Shown: positions 36,154-45,486, counted from the first letter of the stretch. The stretch is DNA of 54,459 bases from Alteribacillus sp. YIM 98480 (GCF_009765375.1 NZ_VTOK01000018.1:1-54459), one strand, 5' to 3'. Notes: generated from the letters alone by a model not told the origin. Program-made: numbers and translations.

Positions 36154-38103
36154 ATGACAAAGTTGACCCCGTCTATGCGTCTGAAAGTAAAAAATGACAC
36201 CTTTTTCCTCCCTGAGTCAAACAGTGGAGGTGTGTATTTTCGGAACAACGAAAGCTCGTTTCGAATGGAAGGCAGTATGATCGATCAGTGGGTGGAAAAG
36301 CTGCTGCCAATGTTTAACGGAGAGCATACGTTGGGGGAGATGACGAACCGATTGCCAATTTCCCACCGTAATCGGGTGTTTGAGATTGCAGAAGTATTAT
36401 ATCAAAACGGATTTGTTCGAGATGTCAGTAAAGATCGTCCGCACCAGTTAAAGGAGCAAATTGTTAAAACATATGCTTCCCAAATAGAATTTTTGAATAG
36501 TTTCGGCGATTCGGGAGCATATCGTTTTCAACTTTATCGGCAAACAAAAGTACTGGCAGTTGGAACTGGCGCATTTATTGTTTCGCTGGTTTCTGCTTTA
36601 ATCGAATCGGGCCTTCCTAAGATTCATATGTTCATAACCGATCCGGTACAGACAAATAAACAGCGGTTGAAGGAACTTGTGGAACATGCCCGTCAAAGAG
36701 ATCCTGAGGTAGAAATAGAAGAAGTCCCGCTGCCAAAGGAGGGGGAGAGCGCTTGGCAGGAGATTATTAAACCGTATCATGCCATTCTTTATGTTGCTCA
36801 AGGTGAAATAGAACAACTGCAAAAGCTGCATAAGGCTTGCAGGGAAGAAAAAAAAGTGTTCTTGCCAGCAGTGTGTTTCCAACAGGCGGGAATGGCAGGA
36901 CCGCTTGTCCATCCAGATTCTAACGGATGCTGGGAGTCAGCATGGCGCTCTTTACACCAATATATTCTTTCTAAAGAGACCGCCTCCTCGTCCACAGCAC
37001 TGGCTATGCTGGCGAATGTGATTGTGTTTGAATGGTTTAAAATGGCTGCAGACTTGACGGAATCAGAACAGAAAAACCAATTCTTTCTGCTTGATTTAGA
37101 GACGTTAGAAGGAAATTGGCACATGTTCAGCCCTCATCCCCTCGTTTCCGGACGTACAGAGGTAAAATGGGTTCAAGATTTTGAGCATCGAAAACAGAAT
37201 GTAAGCAAAACCAGTTCAAATGAATTGCTTCTGTATTTTAACGAGCTGACCTCAAAGGAATCAGGAATTTTTCATATATGGGAAGAGGGGAGCTTAAAAC
37301 AATTGCCATTGGCTCAATGCCGTGTTCAGGCAATGGATCCTTTATCGGAAGGACCAGCTGAACGATTGCCTGAAATTGTTTGTACAGGTCTTACACATAC
37401 GGAGGTACGAAAAGAAGCAGGCCTCACCGGGGTGGAAATGTATGGGGCACGAATAGCTGACCGGCTCGCTGTGAGTCTGCCTCCCAATCCTGCATTAAAA
37501 GGCAGTCTGAATGAAACTAATCTATTTGTTGGTGTTGGAGCAGGAGAAACATTTTCTGAAGGAGTATGCCGTGGATTAAATAAATGTTTGGTTGATGAAT
37601 GGAAAAGACAGGTTGACCAAAAGTATGTGGTCTCACCAGTACAGTTGCGTACAGTGGAAGACAAACGATGCCAGTTTTATTTGCAGGCACTGACAACGAT
37701 AGAAGGAGATCCCTTGATAGGGGTGGGAAAGAACATACATGGATTTCCTGTTGTGTGGGTTGGTACGAACACCAGCTGGTACGCAAGCCCAGGATTGAGT
37801 ATAACCATGGCGCTGCGGCATGCGTTACAAGGGGCGCTCTTAAAGGCGCAAAACAAAGAAGACTGCCAGGCAGACCAAGTATTAGAGGTTTCATTTTCAT
37901 CAGTTAGGCTCGATGAGATACGGCCAGAACCTATAAAAATTACAGAAGAAAATAGATCTTCAGACATGCTGCACTCCTCTAAACAAGTGCTAGAACAAAA
38001 CCATATGCGCTTTTTGGTTTTCGAACTAGAACTAGAACCATTTTTAAAAACACCACTTGCGGGCGTATTTGGTGTGCTGCTTAGAGAGGAGGAATCCCGG
38101 TGA
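36154..38103 (+). CDS. ThiF-like thiazole-bacteriocin maturation protein
   Basis: A 649-residue protein matching the family described as putative thiazole-containing bacteriocin maturation protein (TIGR03693), found beside heterocycloanthracin precursors. Residues about 1-95 (LPMFNGEHTLGEMTNRLP) resemble a winged-helix precursor-recognition domain. A Rossmann-like ThiF/E1 segment follows (about 125-230, TKVLAVGTGAFIVSLVSALI). The C-terminal half has a block like a degenerate YcaO domain (FVGVGAGETFSEGVCRGLNK). RBS AAGGAGG precedes the ATG. The stop overlaps the YcaO gene by 4 bp (GTGA). It probably binds the leader and presents the peptide; it has no clear catalytic residues of its own. Confidence 0.87.
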   Translation: MTKLTPSMRLKVKNDTFFLPESNSGGVYFRNNESSFRMEGSMIDQWVEKLLPMFNGEHTLGEMTNRLPISHRNRVFEIAEVLYQNGFVRDVSKDRPHQLKEQIVKTYASQIEFLNSFGDSGAYRFQLYRQTKVLAVGTGAFIVSLVSALIESGLPKIHMFITDPVQTNKQRLKELVEHARQRDPEVEIEEVPLPKEGESAWQEIIKPYHAILYVAQGEIEQLQKLHKACREEKKVFLPAVCFQQAGMAGPLVHPDSNGCWESAWRSLHQYILSKETASSSTALAMLANVIVFEWFKMAADLTESEQKNQFFLLDLETLEGNWHMFSPHPLVSGRTEVKWVQDFEHRKQNVSKTSSNELLLYFNELTSKESGIFHIWEEGSLKQLPLAQCRVQAMDPLSEGPAERLPEIVCTGLTHTEVRKEAGLTGVEMYGARIADRLAVSLPPNPALKGSLNETNLFVGVGAGETFSEGVCRGLNKCLVDEWKRQVDQKYVVSPVQLRTVEDKRCQFYLQALTTIEGDPLIGVGKNIHGFPVVWVGTNTSWYASPGLSITMALRHALQGALLKAQNKEDCQADQVLEVSFSSVRLDEIRPEPIKITEENRSSDMLHSSKQVLEQNHMRFLVFELELEPFLKTPLAGVFGVLLREEESR

Positions 38104-40037
38104 GTACTTACGTAGCTATAGTCGGTGAAGGAATATTAAAAGACTTTGTATCGGAAAAACTGTCCACTCTATACCAGGTATCCCATCACAATGACTTTGA
38201 ACATGGAGTGCCAGAAGGTGCTGATTTGGTGCTGGTAGTACATGATGCCTGGAAACCAATTATTCATAAAAAGGCAGAAGAAGTGTTGCAGCCGGCGGGA
38301 ATCCCTTGGCTGAGAGGGTTTATTTCGTTTGGGGAAGGTGTGGTTGGTCCGCTGATTCAGCCGGGAACGCAAGGGTGCTCTCAATGTGCGAATATGCGGC
38401 GTCTCATGGCAGGACGCGATCGTAAAGAGATGCTCGGGTTGGAAGAAAAGCTAAAGAACAATAAAGGATTGATAAGGGATGCGTGGGCATCACGCACGGG
38501 GGTATTGCAGTTAGCTCACCTACTTGAGACAGAGGCAAAAAAGGCGCTTTCTGGTGCCATTTCCAAACAGCAGATTTTTCTAATGAACTTGAAAACACTA
38601 AAAAGCTCACGACATTCTTATCTTCCTGACCCAATGTGTTCCGTTTGCAGTGAATTACCTGAAGATTCATCAACTAGAGCGCAAATATCCCTTCAACCGA
38701 GTCCAAAGGTAAGTGCAGACAGTTATCGCTGCCGTTCAATGGACGAATTGAAAAAAGTTCTTGCTAAAGACTATCTCGATTCCCGGACAGGATTTTTAAA
38801 CGAGAAAATGTATGATCTTGTGCCGCCGTTTGCCGATGTTAATGTTAATCTGCCATTGATTATGGGAGATGAGGGAGTAGCAGGACGGACACATTCATAT
38901 GCTGAAAGTGAATTAACTGCTATTTTAGAAGGATTGGAGCGGTATTGTGGTCTTGCCCCCCATGGGAAACGGACAGTCATTCACGATAGTTACCAAAATG
39001 TTAAAGACCAAGCTCTTCATCCTATGGATGTAGGGGTGCATGAAAAGGAACAGTATACCAAACCTGGCTTCCCATTCAAACCTTTTGATCCTGAGCGCTC
39101 TATCCATTGGGTATGGGGCTATTCGTTTTTACAAGAGCGTCCAACACTCGTTCCAGAATTGCTCGCCTACTATAGTTTAGGCTGCGGAGATGGATTTGTC
39201 TATGAAACGTCAAACGGATGTGCATTAGGAGGAAGTTTGGAAGAGGCTGTCTTTTACGGCATTATGGAAGTGTTAGAGCGTGATGCGTTTTTGATGACTT
39301 GGTATGCGCAGCTGCCTCTTCCACGCATTGATCCTTACTCTGCTGACGATCAGGAACTGGCGTTAATGATCGACCGTGTGCGAGCGGCTGCGGGATATGA
39401 TCTGTATTTCTTTAATTCCACGATGGAGCACGGTATTCCAAGTGTTTTTGCGATGGCTAAAAATCGAAAGAAAAAGGGATTAAATATCATTTGTGCTGCT
39501 GGAGCTCATTTAGATCCGTTACGGGCTGTGAAAAGCTCGATTCATGAGTTAGCTGGCATGATGCTGACGCTTGACGACAAGCTTGAGGAAAATAAGAAGG
39601 AGCTTTTACGAATGTTAAAGGATTCTTCCCTCGTTCAGCAGATGGATGATCATGGTCTGCTCTATGGATTGCCAGAAGCAGAGGAGCGGCTGAAGTTTTT
39701 GCTTGACGATAATCGTCCATTACGAACGTTTGATGAAGAGTTCAAACGGCCGCCTGGGCATGACGATCTAACTGATGATTTAGAGGAAATTCTTCAAGCA
39801 TTTCGCCAGTTGAACCTCGAAGTCATTGTAGTAGACCAGACAACACCAGAAATTGCAAGGAACGGATTGTATTGTGTGAAAGTTCTAATTCCAGGGATGC
39901 TGCCGATGACATTCGGTCAACATCTAACTCGCATTACAGGACTGAAGAGGGTGTTGACGGTACCTATGGAGCTAGGGTATACAAAACAGCCCCTGACATT
40001 TGACCAGCTTAATCCATATCCTCATCCATTTCCATAA
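38100..40037 (+). CDS. TOMM cyclodehydratase, YcaO domain (SagD-like)
   Basis: A 645-residue enzyme that makes azoline rings from Cys/Ser/Thr using ATP. The N-terminal part (about 1-190) is an E1-like scaffold with two probable zinc Cys pairs, CSQCANMRR and CSVCSEL. The YcaO domain fills about 220-645, with ATP/Mg residues in YAESELTAILEGLERYCG and SNGCALGGSLEEAVFYGIME followed by VLERDAF. The protein ends NPYPHPFP, the PxPxP tail that YcaO cyclodehydratases need for activity. It starts at GTG 38100, coupled to the previous gene, with GAGGAGG upstream. Confidence 0.93.
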   Translation: MSTYVAIVGEGILKDFVSEKLSTLYQVSHHNDFEHGVPEGADLVLVVHDAWKPIIHKKAEEVLQPAGIPWLRGFISFGEGVVGPLIQPGTQGCSQCANMRRLMAGRDRKEMLGLEEKLKNNKGLIRDAWASRTGVLQLAHLLETEAKKALSGAISKQQIFLMNLKTLKSSRHSYLPDPMCSVCSELPEDSSTRAQISLQPSPKVSADSYRCRSMDELKKVLAKDYLDSRTGFLNEKMYDLVPPFADVNVNLPLIMGDEGVAGRTHSYAESELTAILEGLERYCGLAPHGKRTVIHDSYQNVKDQALHPMDVGVHEKEQYTKPGFPFKPFDPERSIHWVWGYSFLQERPTLVPELLAYYSLGCGDGFVYETSNGCALGGSLEEAVFYGIMEVLERDAFLMTWYAQLPLPRIDPYSADDQELALMIDRVRAAAGYDLYFFNSTMEHGIPSVFAMAKNRKKKGLNIICAAGAHLDPLRAVKSSIHELAGMMLTLDDKLEENKKELLRMLKDSSLVQQMDDHGLLYGLPEAEERLKFLLDDNRPLRTFDEEFKRPPGHDDLTDDLEEILQAFRQLNLEVIVVDQTTPEIARNGLYCVKVLIPGMLPMTFGQHLTRITGLKRVLTVPMELGYTKQPLTFDQLNPYPHPFP

Positions 40038-40059
40038 TCAGGGGCTAGGAGGCAGGAGG

Positions 40060-41625
40060 ATGAACTTAAAAACATTTCTACACAATCTGCATTTTGACAT
40101 TAACAAGATAAGCCCGCCGGACTGGGAAGTGGATTGGGAGGATGCCCCGCTTACGTATAAACTCTATCGAGGATTGCCTAGTGTTCCGTTTTCTCTTGAA
40201 GTACCCTTAGCTCTTGAGGAACAAAAAACTCCGGTGAACCCTGTTTTTCACCATATCGGTGATTTACTCTGGTATGTGTTTGGTCTTACGGAAATGTGTC
40301 AGTCCGTGTCCAGCTTGGATTCCGCCGAACAAACAGCGGATCTCATCCAGTCGTACCGGCGCTTTGTTCCTTCCGGCGGCGGCTTGTATCCAAATGAATT
40401 GTACATCTATTTGAAAATAAAAGATTTGCCAGAGGGGGTGTATCATTATGATGTGGCGCACCACCGCCTGGTCTTGTTGAGAAAAGGCAATTTCGATTCC
40501 TATATATCAAAGGCACTTGGCAGCCGATGTGACGTGACTGCCTGTTTTGGTACGGTGTTTGTGTCTACTCTGTTTTGGAAAAATTTCTTTAAATACAATA
40601 ACTTTGCCTACCGGCTGCAAGGGCTCGATGCCGGGGTAGTGATTGAACAGCTGCGTGAAGCAGCAAATCGGTTTGGATTCTCCTCGAAAGTGTATTTTCA
40701 ATTTCTCGATCGCGCTCTTAACCATCTTCTCGGATTACCTGAACAAGAGGAAAGCGTGTATGCTGTTATCCCTCTGTCGTTAAATCCTATCAACCGATTT
40801 ACTAAAGAAAAGGACATCACCTCTAAAGAACTTTGCATGCAATTGAAAGAAAAGACGTTTGATCACTACGTCCGCTCCCAAAGGGTGAAAGAACATACGT
40901 TGTTAACGAAGATAAATGAAGCATCCATGCTGGAAACTTCTAGCTCGTTTCAAGAGATTACGGCGCAAGAGAGAAGTAGTGTGGAGGGGCAAGTAATAAC
41001 TCTGCCTCAGACAGAACGATTGTCGTATGATTTCGCGTCGGCCTGCCGTAAACGGTATTCACCTAATATGGATTTTGTTTTGGAAAAGGTAAGCCAATCA
41101 CAGCTGGCTCTTCTGCTGCATGAGGCGGCAGCTTCTTTCACCTATCAAAACGATTTGGATAAAAGTCCTGCAAAGCTGGGATCCCGCGTATCGTTGTATG
41201 GATGTTTTTATAATGTCAGTGGTATTCCAGACGGTGCTTATTATTATGACAGCACCAATCATGCGTTATGCCAGATTAACCCTGGAGATCATCGGCACAG
41301 CCTGCAGTATGGAATGTCACTCGACAATGTGAACCTATTTCAAGTTCCGCTATGCTTGCATATTGCAGGCGACAAAGATCATTTAATAAACGAACTCGGA
41401 TACAGAGGATACCGTATCCAACAAATGGAAGCAGGCATGCTCGTACAGCGATTGCTGTTAACAGCTGCAGCCATAGGAATGGGTGGACACCCTATTCTCG
41501 GGTTTGATGCGGGCATGTGTGATGAGATTTACAAGCTTGATAAACAGGAAAAAACAACTCTTATACAAATCCCGATTGGTCCTTATCGGCCGCGGCCGTG
41601 GTTGAGGGGGAGTTTATTTCATTAA
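40060..41625 (+). CDS. SagB-type azoline dehydrogenase
   Basis: A 521-residue FMN-dependent dehydrogenase that would oxidise azolines to thiazoles and oxazoles. It is a tandem of two nitroreductase-like domains. The first (about 70-260) has FVPSGGGLYPNELYIYLK and LQGLDAGVVIEQLREAANRF. The second (about 325-515) has YSPNMDFVLEKVSQSQLALL, GYRIQQMEAGMLVQRLLLTA and AIGMGGHPILGFDAG. I start it at 40060, 6 bases after AGGAGG; the frame is open from 40000 but overlaps the YcaO gene. No transporter, protease or immunity gene follows. Confidence 0.9.
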   Translation: MNLKTFLHNLHFDINKISPPDWEVDWEDAPLTYKLYRGLPSVPFSLEVPLALEEQKTPVNPVFHHIGDLLWYVFGLTEMCQSVSSLDSAEQTADLIQSYRRFVPSGGGLYPNELYIYLKIKDLPEGVYHYDVAHHRLVLLRKGNFDSYISKALGSRCDVTACFGTVFVSTLFWKNFFKYNNFAYRLQGLDAGVVIEQLREAANRFGFSSKVYFQFLDRALNHLLGLPEQEESVYAVIPLSLNPINRFTKEKDITSKELCMQLKEKTFDHYVRSQRVKEHTLLTKINEASMLETSSSFQEITAQERSSVEGQVITLPQTERLSYDFASACRKRYSPNMDFVLEKVSQSQLALLLHEAAASFTYQNDLDKSPAKLGSRVSLYGCFYNVSGIPDGAYYYDSTNHALCQINPGDHRHSLQYGMSLDNVNLFQVPLCLHIAGDKDHLINELGYRGYRIQQMEAGMLVQRLLLTAAAIGMGGHPILGFDAGMCDEIYKLDKQEKTTLIQIPIGPYRPRPWLRGSLFH

Positions 41626-41743
41626 TGGTAGCTTTTGCAGTCCTCGTACAATTTGAGGTGTCGATAAACTTTTCGGATATTAGTAAAAATTTTGCCTGAA
41701 TTGAAAGTAAATATGGTGCGTTACTAACCTAGGAAGAGCAATC

Positions 41744-41776
41744 GCTGTCTTAAAAGACTTTTGAGACAGCTTCTTC
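41744..41776 (+). terminator. TOMM operon terminator
   Basis: GCTGTCT / AGACAGC with an inner AAAAG..CTTTT pairing, followed by TTCTT. It lies 118 bp after the sagB-type stop codon. Confidence 0.65.
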
Positions 41777-41832
41777 CATCAATCATTAGTTCGATCTGCA
41801 AGTTTAACTAAAGGTGAGCTAAGTGGTCCCGT

Positions 41833-42018
41833 TCATCTTTTATTAGCAACGTTCCACGTCTCATTTAGCAGCTGCTCTTCACGATTTCGGGGTTCTTTAT
41901 GATTTGCTAAATAATCGGCGATCCGTTTTGCATTTTTAGTAAGGGCATCTTCGCCCATGTCTAACTTTTCACCTAATTTATCTTCTGAAAAATCACGAAA
42001 CGCTGTGAAATTTTTCAT
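41833..42018 (-). CDS. DUF3243-like small protein
   Basis: A 61-residue protein. The C-terminal block ADYLANHKEPRNREEQLLNE followed by WNVA resembles DUF3243 (YmfJ-type) proteins of Bacillus, whose function is unknown; this one is shorter than usual. The start overlaps the stop of an 18-codon frame by ATGA, suggesting translational coupling, since the local RBS (GTGAAGAG) is poor. It lies convergent to the TOMM operon, and nothing links it to immunity. Confidence 0.62.
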   Translation of the reverse strand: MKNFTAFRDFSEDKLGEKLDMGEDALTKNAKRIADYLANHKEPRNREEQLLNETWNVANKR

Positions 42019-42071
42019 TTTCTCTTCACTTCATTCTTTTCTTTCTCTTCCGGTTTATTTATGTTTTCCAT
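42015..42071 (-). CDS. 18-aa leader-like ORF coupled to the DUF3243-like gene
   Basis: The frame MENINKPEEKEKNEVKRK ends in a TGA that overlaps the ATG of the next gene (ATGA). AAAGGTGATC lies upstream, but at about 17 bases it is far from the ATG. It may only deliver ribosomes to the downstream gene. The call is weak because the frame is so short. Confidence 0.3.
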   Translation of the reverse strand: MENINKPEEKEKNEVKRK

Positions 42072-42181
42072 ATTTATTTAGTAGAGGATCACCTTTCTTT
42101 TCGCAATGTTAAATTTCCTACGTAATAAAGAGTGGATGTAAAGGTCATCCTATTAAAAACACTTCTTGAGGAGGAGTTACT

Positions 42182-42400
42182 ATGAAATTCGATGTGTCTC
42201 TTGTATCTCGAATGAGTGATGAGATCGAGGAATCCGGAAAAAGAATAAGGGAAATCGTTAATTCACCGGAAGAACTTAAAACAGAAGTACAGAGGCTTGA
42301 GAGTAATATTCATTCATTAAAGGAATTAACAGAGGCAGATAATGGAGCTGGAGCAAACGCGAATGCGATGCAAACATATCCGGATCAAAATCAGAGTTAA
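42182..42400 (+). CDS. 72-aa small coiled-coil-like protein
   Basis: A small protein with an excellent RBS (GAGGAGG, 5 bases before the ATG) and its own terminator. The product starts MKFDVSLVSRMSDEIEESGK, then a helical heptad-like region (IREIVNSPEELKTEV and LESNIHSLKEL, about 20-52) and an Asn/Ala/Gln-rich tail ending TYPDQNQS. No family is recognised, and there is no signal peptide or TM segment. It lies near the TOMM cluster but on a separate transcript. Confidence 0.65.
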   Translation: MKFDVSLVSRMSDEIEESGKRIREIVNSPEELKTEVQRLESNIHSLKELTEADNGAGANANAMQTYPDQNQS

Positions 42401-42406
42401 TAAATA

Positions 42407-42444
42407 CAACCCCCACCTGTATGAATAAGTGGGGGGCTTTTATA
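42407..42444 (+). terminator. terminator of the 72-aa gene
   Basis: ACCCCCAC / GTGGGGGG stem with a loop of about 14 bases, followed by CTTTTAT. Confidence 0.8.
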
Positions 42445-42486
42445 TCTGTCTAGGAGATTTTGCAGATGACTATTTCCATATCATTT

Positions 42487-42612
42487 TAGCTAGCGCAAGC
42501 GCCTACTCGCTCGAGCTTCCTTCGGTTCGTCAATGGAAAGCAAAGATCAGCTTTCCTTATGCCACCCCTCCAGGACTTGTCGCTCGTGAGCAAGGCGCTT
42601 GCGCTTTTCTTA
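42487..42612 (+). repeat. short dispersed element, copy S5 (headless)
   Basis: Begins at TAGCGCAAGCGCCTACTCG without the usual A/T-rich head and ends AAGGCGCTTGCGCTTTTCTT. The inverted ends and inner hairpin are intact. It runs straight into a long element, as S2 does into L2. Confidence 0.85.
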
Positions 42613-43004
42613 AAAAGTATTAAATTATAAATAGTTGGCGTTTTTAATGTCTAGCTTCAGCGCCCAGCCGCTCAGGCGCACACGATAAAGAGGAACTTTT
42701 ACTAAAACCGCGAACGTCCTGTCGCAACGCAAAAGTCAACACCTCCAGTGCAAGCCCGTTCAGCGTTGGCACAGGACTTCCTTCCACACGATGTGGTGAC
42801 TTCTACGTTGCACACTCGTCGCCAAAAACGCCACGTCCTGGGGCATTGGCGACATCCTATGCGTCGACGTGTGCGATTTTAGGAGAAGTTCATTAAAATG
42901 AACTGAACGTCTGATGCCTTCCCTTTCGACTCCGGACCGCAGGCGACCCTGCGCGAAAGCTCCAGAACCTGTCGCGGCTGACCAGGGCGCTTGCGCTTTT
43001 CTTA
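42613..43004 (+). repeat. long dispersed element, copy L3
   Basis: About 392 bp of the non-extended type, like the copy at 4391. It has the GTCGCCAA / TTGGCGAC stem, a small deletion after it (a lost TTAGCACA), and the tail GGCGCTTGCGCTTTTCTTA. It ends 6 bp from the stop codon of the minus-strand MFS gene. Confidence 0.88.
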
Positions 43005-43010
43005 TTCATT

Positions 43011-44192
43011 TTATCCTTCCGCAGAGGAAGCGGAGACAGGTAATTTCTTGGATTGGGTTTTATAAACATAGTATAAAAGAAAGGCAGCAAAAGACAAAAC
43101 AATGCCTGAAATGTACGGCAGGCCAATGGAGATAGAAAAAAACCAGCCTCCTAAGGGAGGTCCGATAATTCTTCCAAGTGAATCGAACGACGATAAAAAT
43201 CCTGCAGCATTTCCGTAGCCTGTTGTTGCTGTTTTTGTAATGAGTGCAGAAACACTTGGACGGATAACACCATTTCCAATCCCGAAAATACTTAAAAAGA
43301 CGGCAGCCGTAGCAAAATTGTTTACAAGTAAAATAAGCGCAAATCCTAGAGCAGAAGTAACGATTCCAATTTGGATGACAAACCCTTCTCCAAATTGCTT
43401 CGTCAGCTTCCCAACTAATCCTCCCTGTACAAGTGCGCCGCAAAAACCCATGATCATGAATATGTAACCTAACTCGATCGTTCCCAATCCTGCTTTTTCA
43501 GCAGCAAAATAAGCAAACGTTGCTTCTAAACCGGACAGGGATAAAGAAACAAATAATTGTAAGAAATACAAGATAGAAATAGGGCTGTTCCAAGCTTTTC
43601 GAAATGGTGTTTTTTCAGCCCGTATCCTTTCTTCTTCATTGCCTAACGATTCTTTTAGGATAAACAGCACGAGAAAAAATGTAAGGAGAGAGGAAGCTCC
43701 AGCTATATAAAAAGGCAGTGCTAAGCTCGTTTCTGAAAAAATACCGCCGATGGCTGGACCAAAAACAAACCCTAGACCAACAGCAGCTCCAATGATCCCC
43801 ATGCCTTTACCACGGTCTTCTTCACTTGTAATATCGGCAGCATAAGCCATGACAGTCGGCATATTAGCCGATGAAAGAAAGCCTCCAATTATCCTGGCAG
43901 CAAAAAGCATCCACAGCTCTGTAGCTGCACCCATGAAAAAAAATGAAAAAGCCAGGCCCAAGATGCCAAGCATCATGACAGGCTTGCGGCCGATCCGATC
44001 AGAAATCCGCCCCCACATCGGCGCAAACATAAGCTGCATGAAAGAATAGACAGCCATTAATAATCCTAATTGGGCTGGTGAGGCACCGAGCTCTTCGGCA
44101 TAAAAGGGCAGAACAGGAATAATAATCCCAAATCCTACCATAACAAGAAACATAACGGAAAATAATATCGGCAACGCTTTTTTTGTATGCAA
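43011..44192 (-). CDS. MFS drug-type efflux transporter (DHA1, TetA/Bmr-like)
   Basis: A carrier of about 393 residues with 12 TM segments. The DHA1 signatures are VGFGIIIPVLPFYAEELGAS in TM1, the loop GRISDRIGRKPVMM and the TM5 motif GAAVGLGFVFGPAIGG (motif C of antiporters). It would export drugs or metabolites in exchange for protons. I start at TTG 44192 (MHTKKALPILF), eight bases after GGAGTG; the frame extends 13 codons upstream to 44231 with no RBS. It is monocistronic. The long repeat lies immediately past its stop. Confidence 0.87.
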   Translation of the reverse strand: MHTKKALPILFSVMFLVMVGFGIIIPVLPFYAEELGASPAQLGLLMAVYSFMQLMFAPMWGRISDRIGRKPVMMLGILGLAFSFFFMGAATELWMLFAARIIGGFLSSANMPTVMAYAADITSEEDRGKGMGIIGAAVGLGFVFGPAIGGIFSETSLALPFYIAGASSLLTFFLVLFILKESLGNEEERIRAEKTPFRKAWNSPISILYFLQLFVSLSLSGLEATFAYFAAEKAGLGTIELGYIFMIMGFCGALVQGGLVGKLTKQFGEGFVIQIGIVTSALGFALILLVNNFATAAVFLSIFGIGNGVIRPSVSALITKTATTGYGNAAGFLSSFDSLGRIIGPPLGGWFFSISIGLPYISGIVLSFAAFLLYYVYKTQSKKLPVSASSAEG

Positions 44193-44384
44193 AAGGTGTT
44201 CACTCCGTTCAATATTATATGTAGCAGACAATCTAATGTCTGTTTCGATAAGTTTAGTTTTTCTATCAAATACAAGTGTATAAAATAAAACAATAAAAAG
44301 CGATGTAAATAATATATCATATTGGAAAATTCAGCTTTATGTAAAGAAGCTGAAAAAATAAAAGCTTATCTATAACAGTACAAA

Positions 44385-44423
44385 AAAGTGTCCCTAATGA
44401 AAAGCAATATTAGGGACACTTTC
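44385..44423 (-). terminator. terminator of the 49-aa gene
   Basis: AAAGTGTCCCTAAT / ATTAGGGACACTTT, a perfect 14-bp stem followed on the minus strand by a T run. It lies 18 bp past the stop of the small gene at 44441. Confidence 0.88.
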
Positions 44424-44440
44424 GATAGCAGGGGATGATA

Positions 44441-44590
44441 TTAATCGTTTTTCTCATTTGTATCGTGTGCTTCGTCTTGGTAAGCTTCATCGGCCTCTTT
44501 ATAATCACCAGGGTAAATAACTTCTTGTGTACTGCTTAAGCCATTGTTTTTATCTGTCATCTGTTTGTGAGGTGGTTTTTTTTCGTCCAT
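44441..44590 (-). CDS. 49-aa small acidic protein
   Basis: A short gene with RBS GGAAGGAG, 8 bases before the ATG, and a strong terminator. The product begins MDEKKPPHKQMTDKNNGLSS and continues TQEVIYPGDYKEADEAYQDE, ending NEKND. It is hydrophilic and probably disordered. The GLSSTQEV block recalls short Bacillus proteins of the YozQ type, but I am not sure of that. It is divergent from the yteA-type gene. Confidence 0.68.
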   Translation of the reverse strand: MDEKKPPHKQMTDKNNGLSSTQEVIYPGDYKEADEAYQDEAHDTNEKND

Positions 44591-44751
44591 CCAAATTCTC
44601 CTTCCTTTAAGATGTTGATTGTATCTTTCCCACCGATACGGACAATTAAACGTTTGGGATTGTCCATATATGTTTAATACAAAGTATTATTGTGAATGAG
44701 CATAATAACGGCTTCTAAGGGCTGAAAAAGAAATGTAATGGAGGGATCCTA

Positions 44752-45423
44752 ATGCTTACAACGGAGCAGAAAAATAAGCAAAAAAATATATTGTTAAACA
44801 AAAAAGAAGCAATTCAGGATCAACTGGCTAGCGGAATAAACGAAACAGAACCATCTGCCAGACCCGAAGGAACAGGAGAATTATCTCATAATAGTAATCA
44901 TCCCGGAGATGAGGCTACGGAAATGTTTGAAAGAGAGAAGGATATTGCTTTTAATAATCATTCCAGACAGCAGTTAGAGGATGTAGAAGCAGCTTTAAAA
45001 GCCATGGAAGAAGGCACTTATGGAAGGTGTGAGGTGTGCAAAGAAGCAATTTCGATGGAGCGTTTAGAAATTGTACCAGAAACAAGAAGATGTCTAAAAC
45101 ATGCTCATGAACAAAAACCCTTGGACAATAGAGCGGTTGAAGAGGATGTGATTCCATCATCTGTTATAAACAATGACAATAAAGAAGAAGTGATTTTTGA
45201 CAGAGAGGATGCATGGGAAGCAGCGAGCGATCATGGGACCTCCCAATCTCCATCGGACAATTTAGAAGATAAAGGCTACAACAATGCTGAAGGAAATTCA
45301 AAAGCTCCTAAAGACACACCGGTGGCGGATTTAGAAGGATATGATACCGGACAAACATCTGATCAGAAAGAATACGGAGAGGGGAACAGAAATTCCTTTG
45401 ATAGGAAGAATCCTGACGAATAA
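44752..45423 (+). CDS. yteA: YteA-type DksA/TraR zinc-finger protein
   Basis: A 223-residue protein of the Bacillus YteA family (TIGR02890), which is sporulation- or stress-associated. The N-terminal coiled coil (about 1-85) contains the conserved HNSNHPGDEATEMFEREKDI. The zinc finger (about 88-120) reads YGRCEVCKEAISMERLEIVP then ETRRCLKH; the fourth ligand is probably a His in CLKHAH. The C-terminal tail is long, acidic and disordered. The RBS is TGGAGGG. DksA-fold proteins can bind RNA polymerase; for YteA itself the target is not known. Confidence 0.88.
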   Translation: MLTTEQKNKQKNILLNKKEAIQDQLASGINETEPSARPEGTGELSHNSNHPGDEATEMFEREKDIAFNNHSRQQLEDVEAALKAMEEGTYGRCEVCKEAISMERLEIVPETRRCLKHAHEQKPLDNRAVEEDVIPSSVINNDNKEEVIFDREDAWEAASDHGTSQSPSDNLEDKGYNNAEGNSKAPKDTPVADLEGYDTGQTSDQKEYGEGNRNSFDRKNPDE

Positions 45424-45486
45424 AAGTGTGAAATAGAGACGTAACTGCCCTACGTTTCAGCAGTTCGCATACTCCTAACAATAAAA

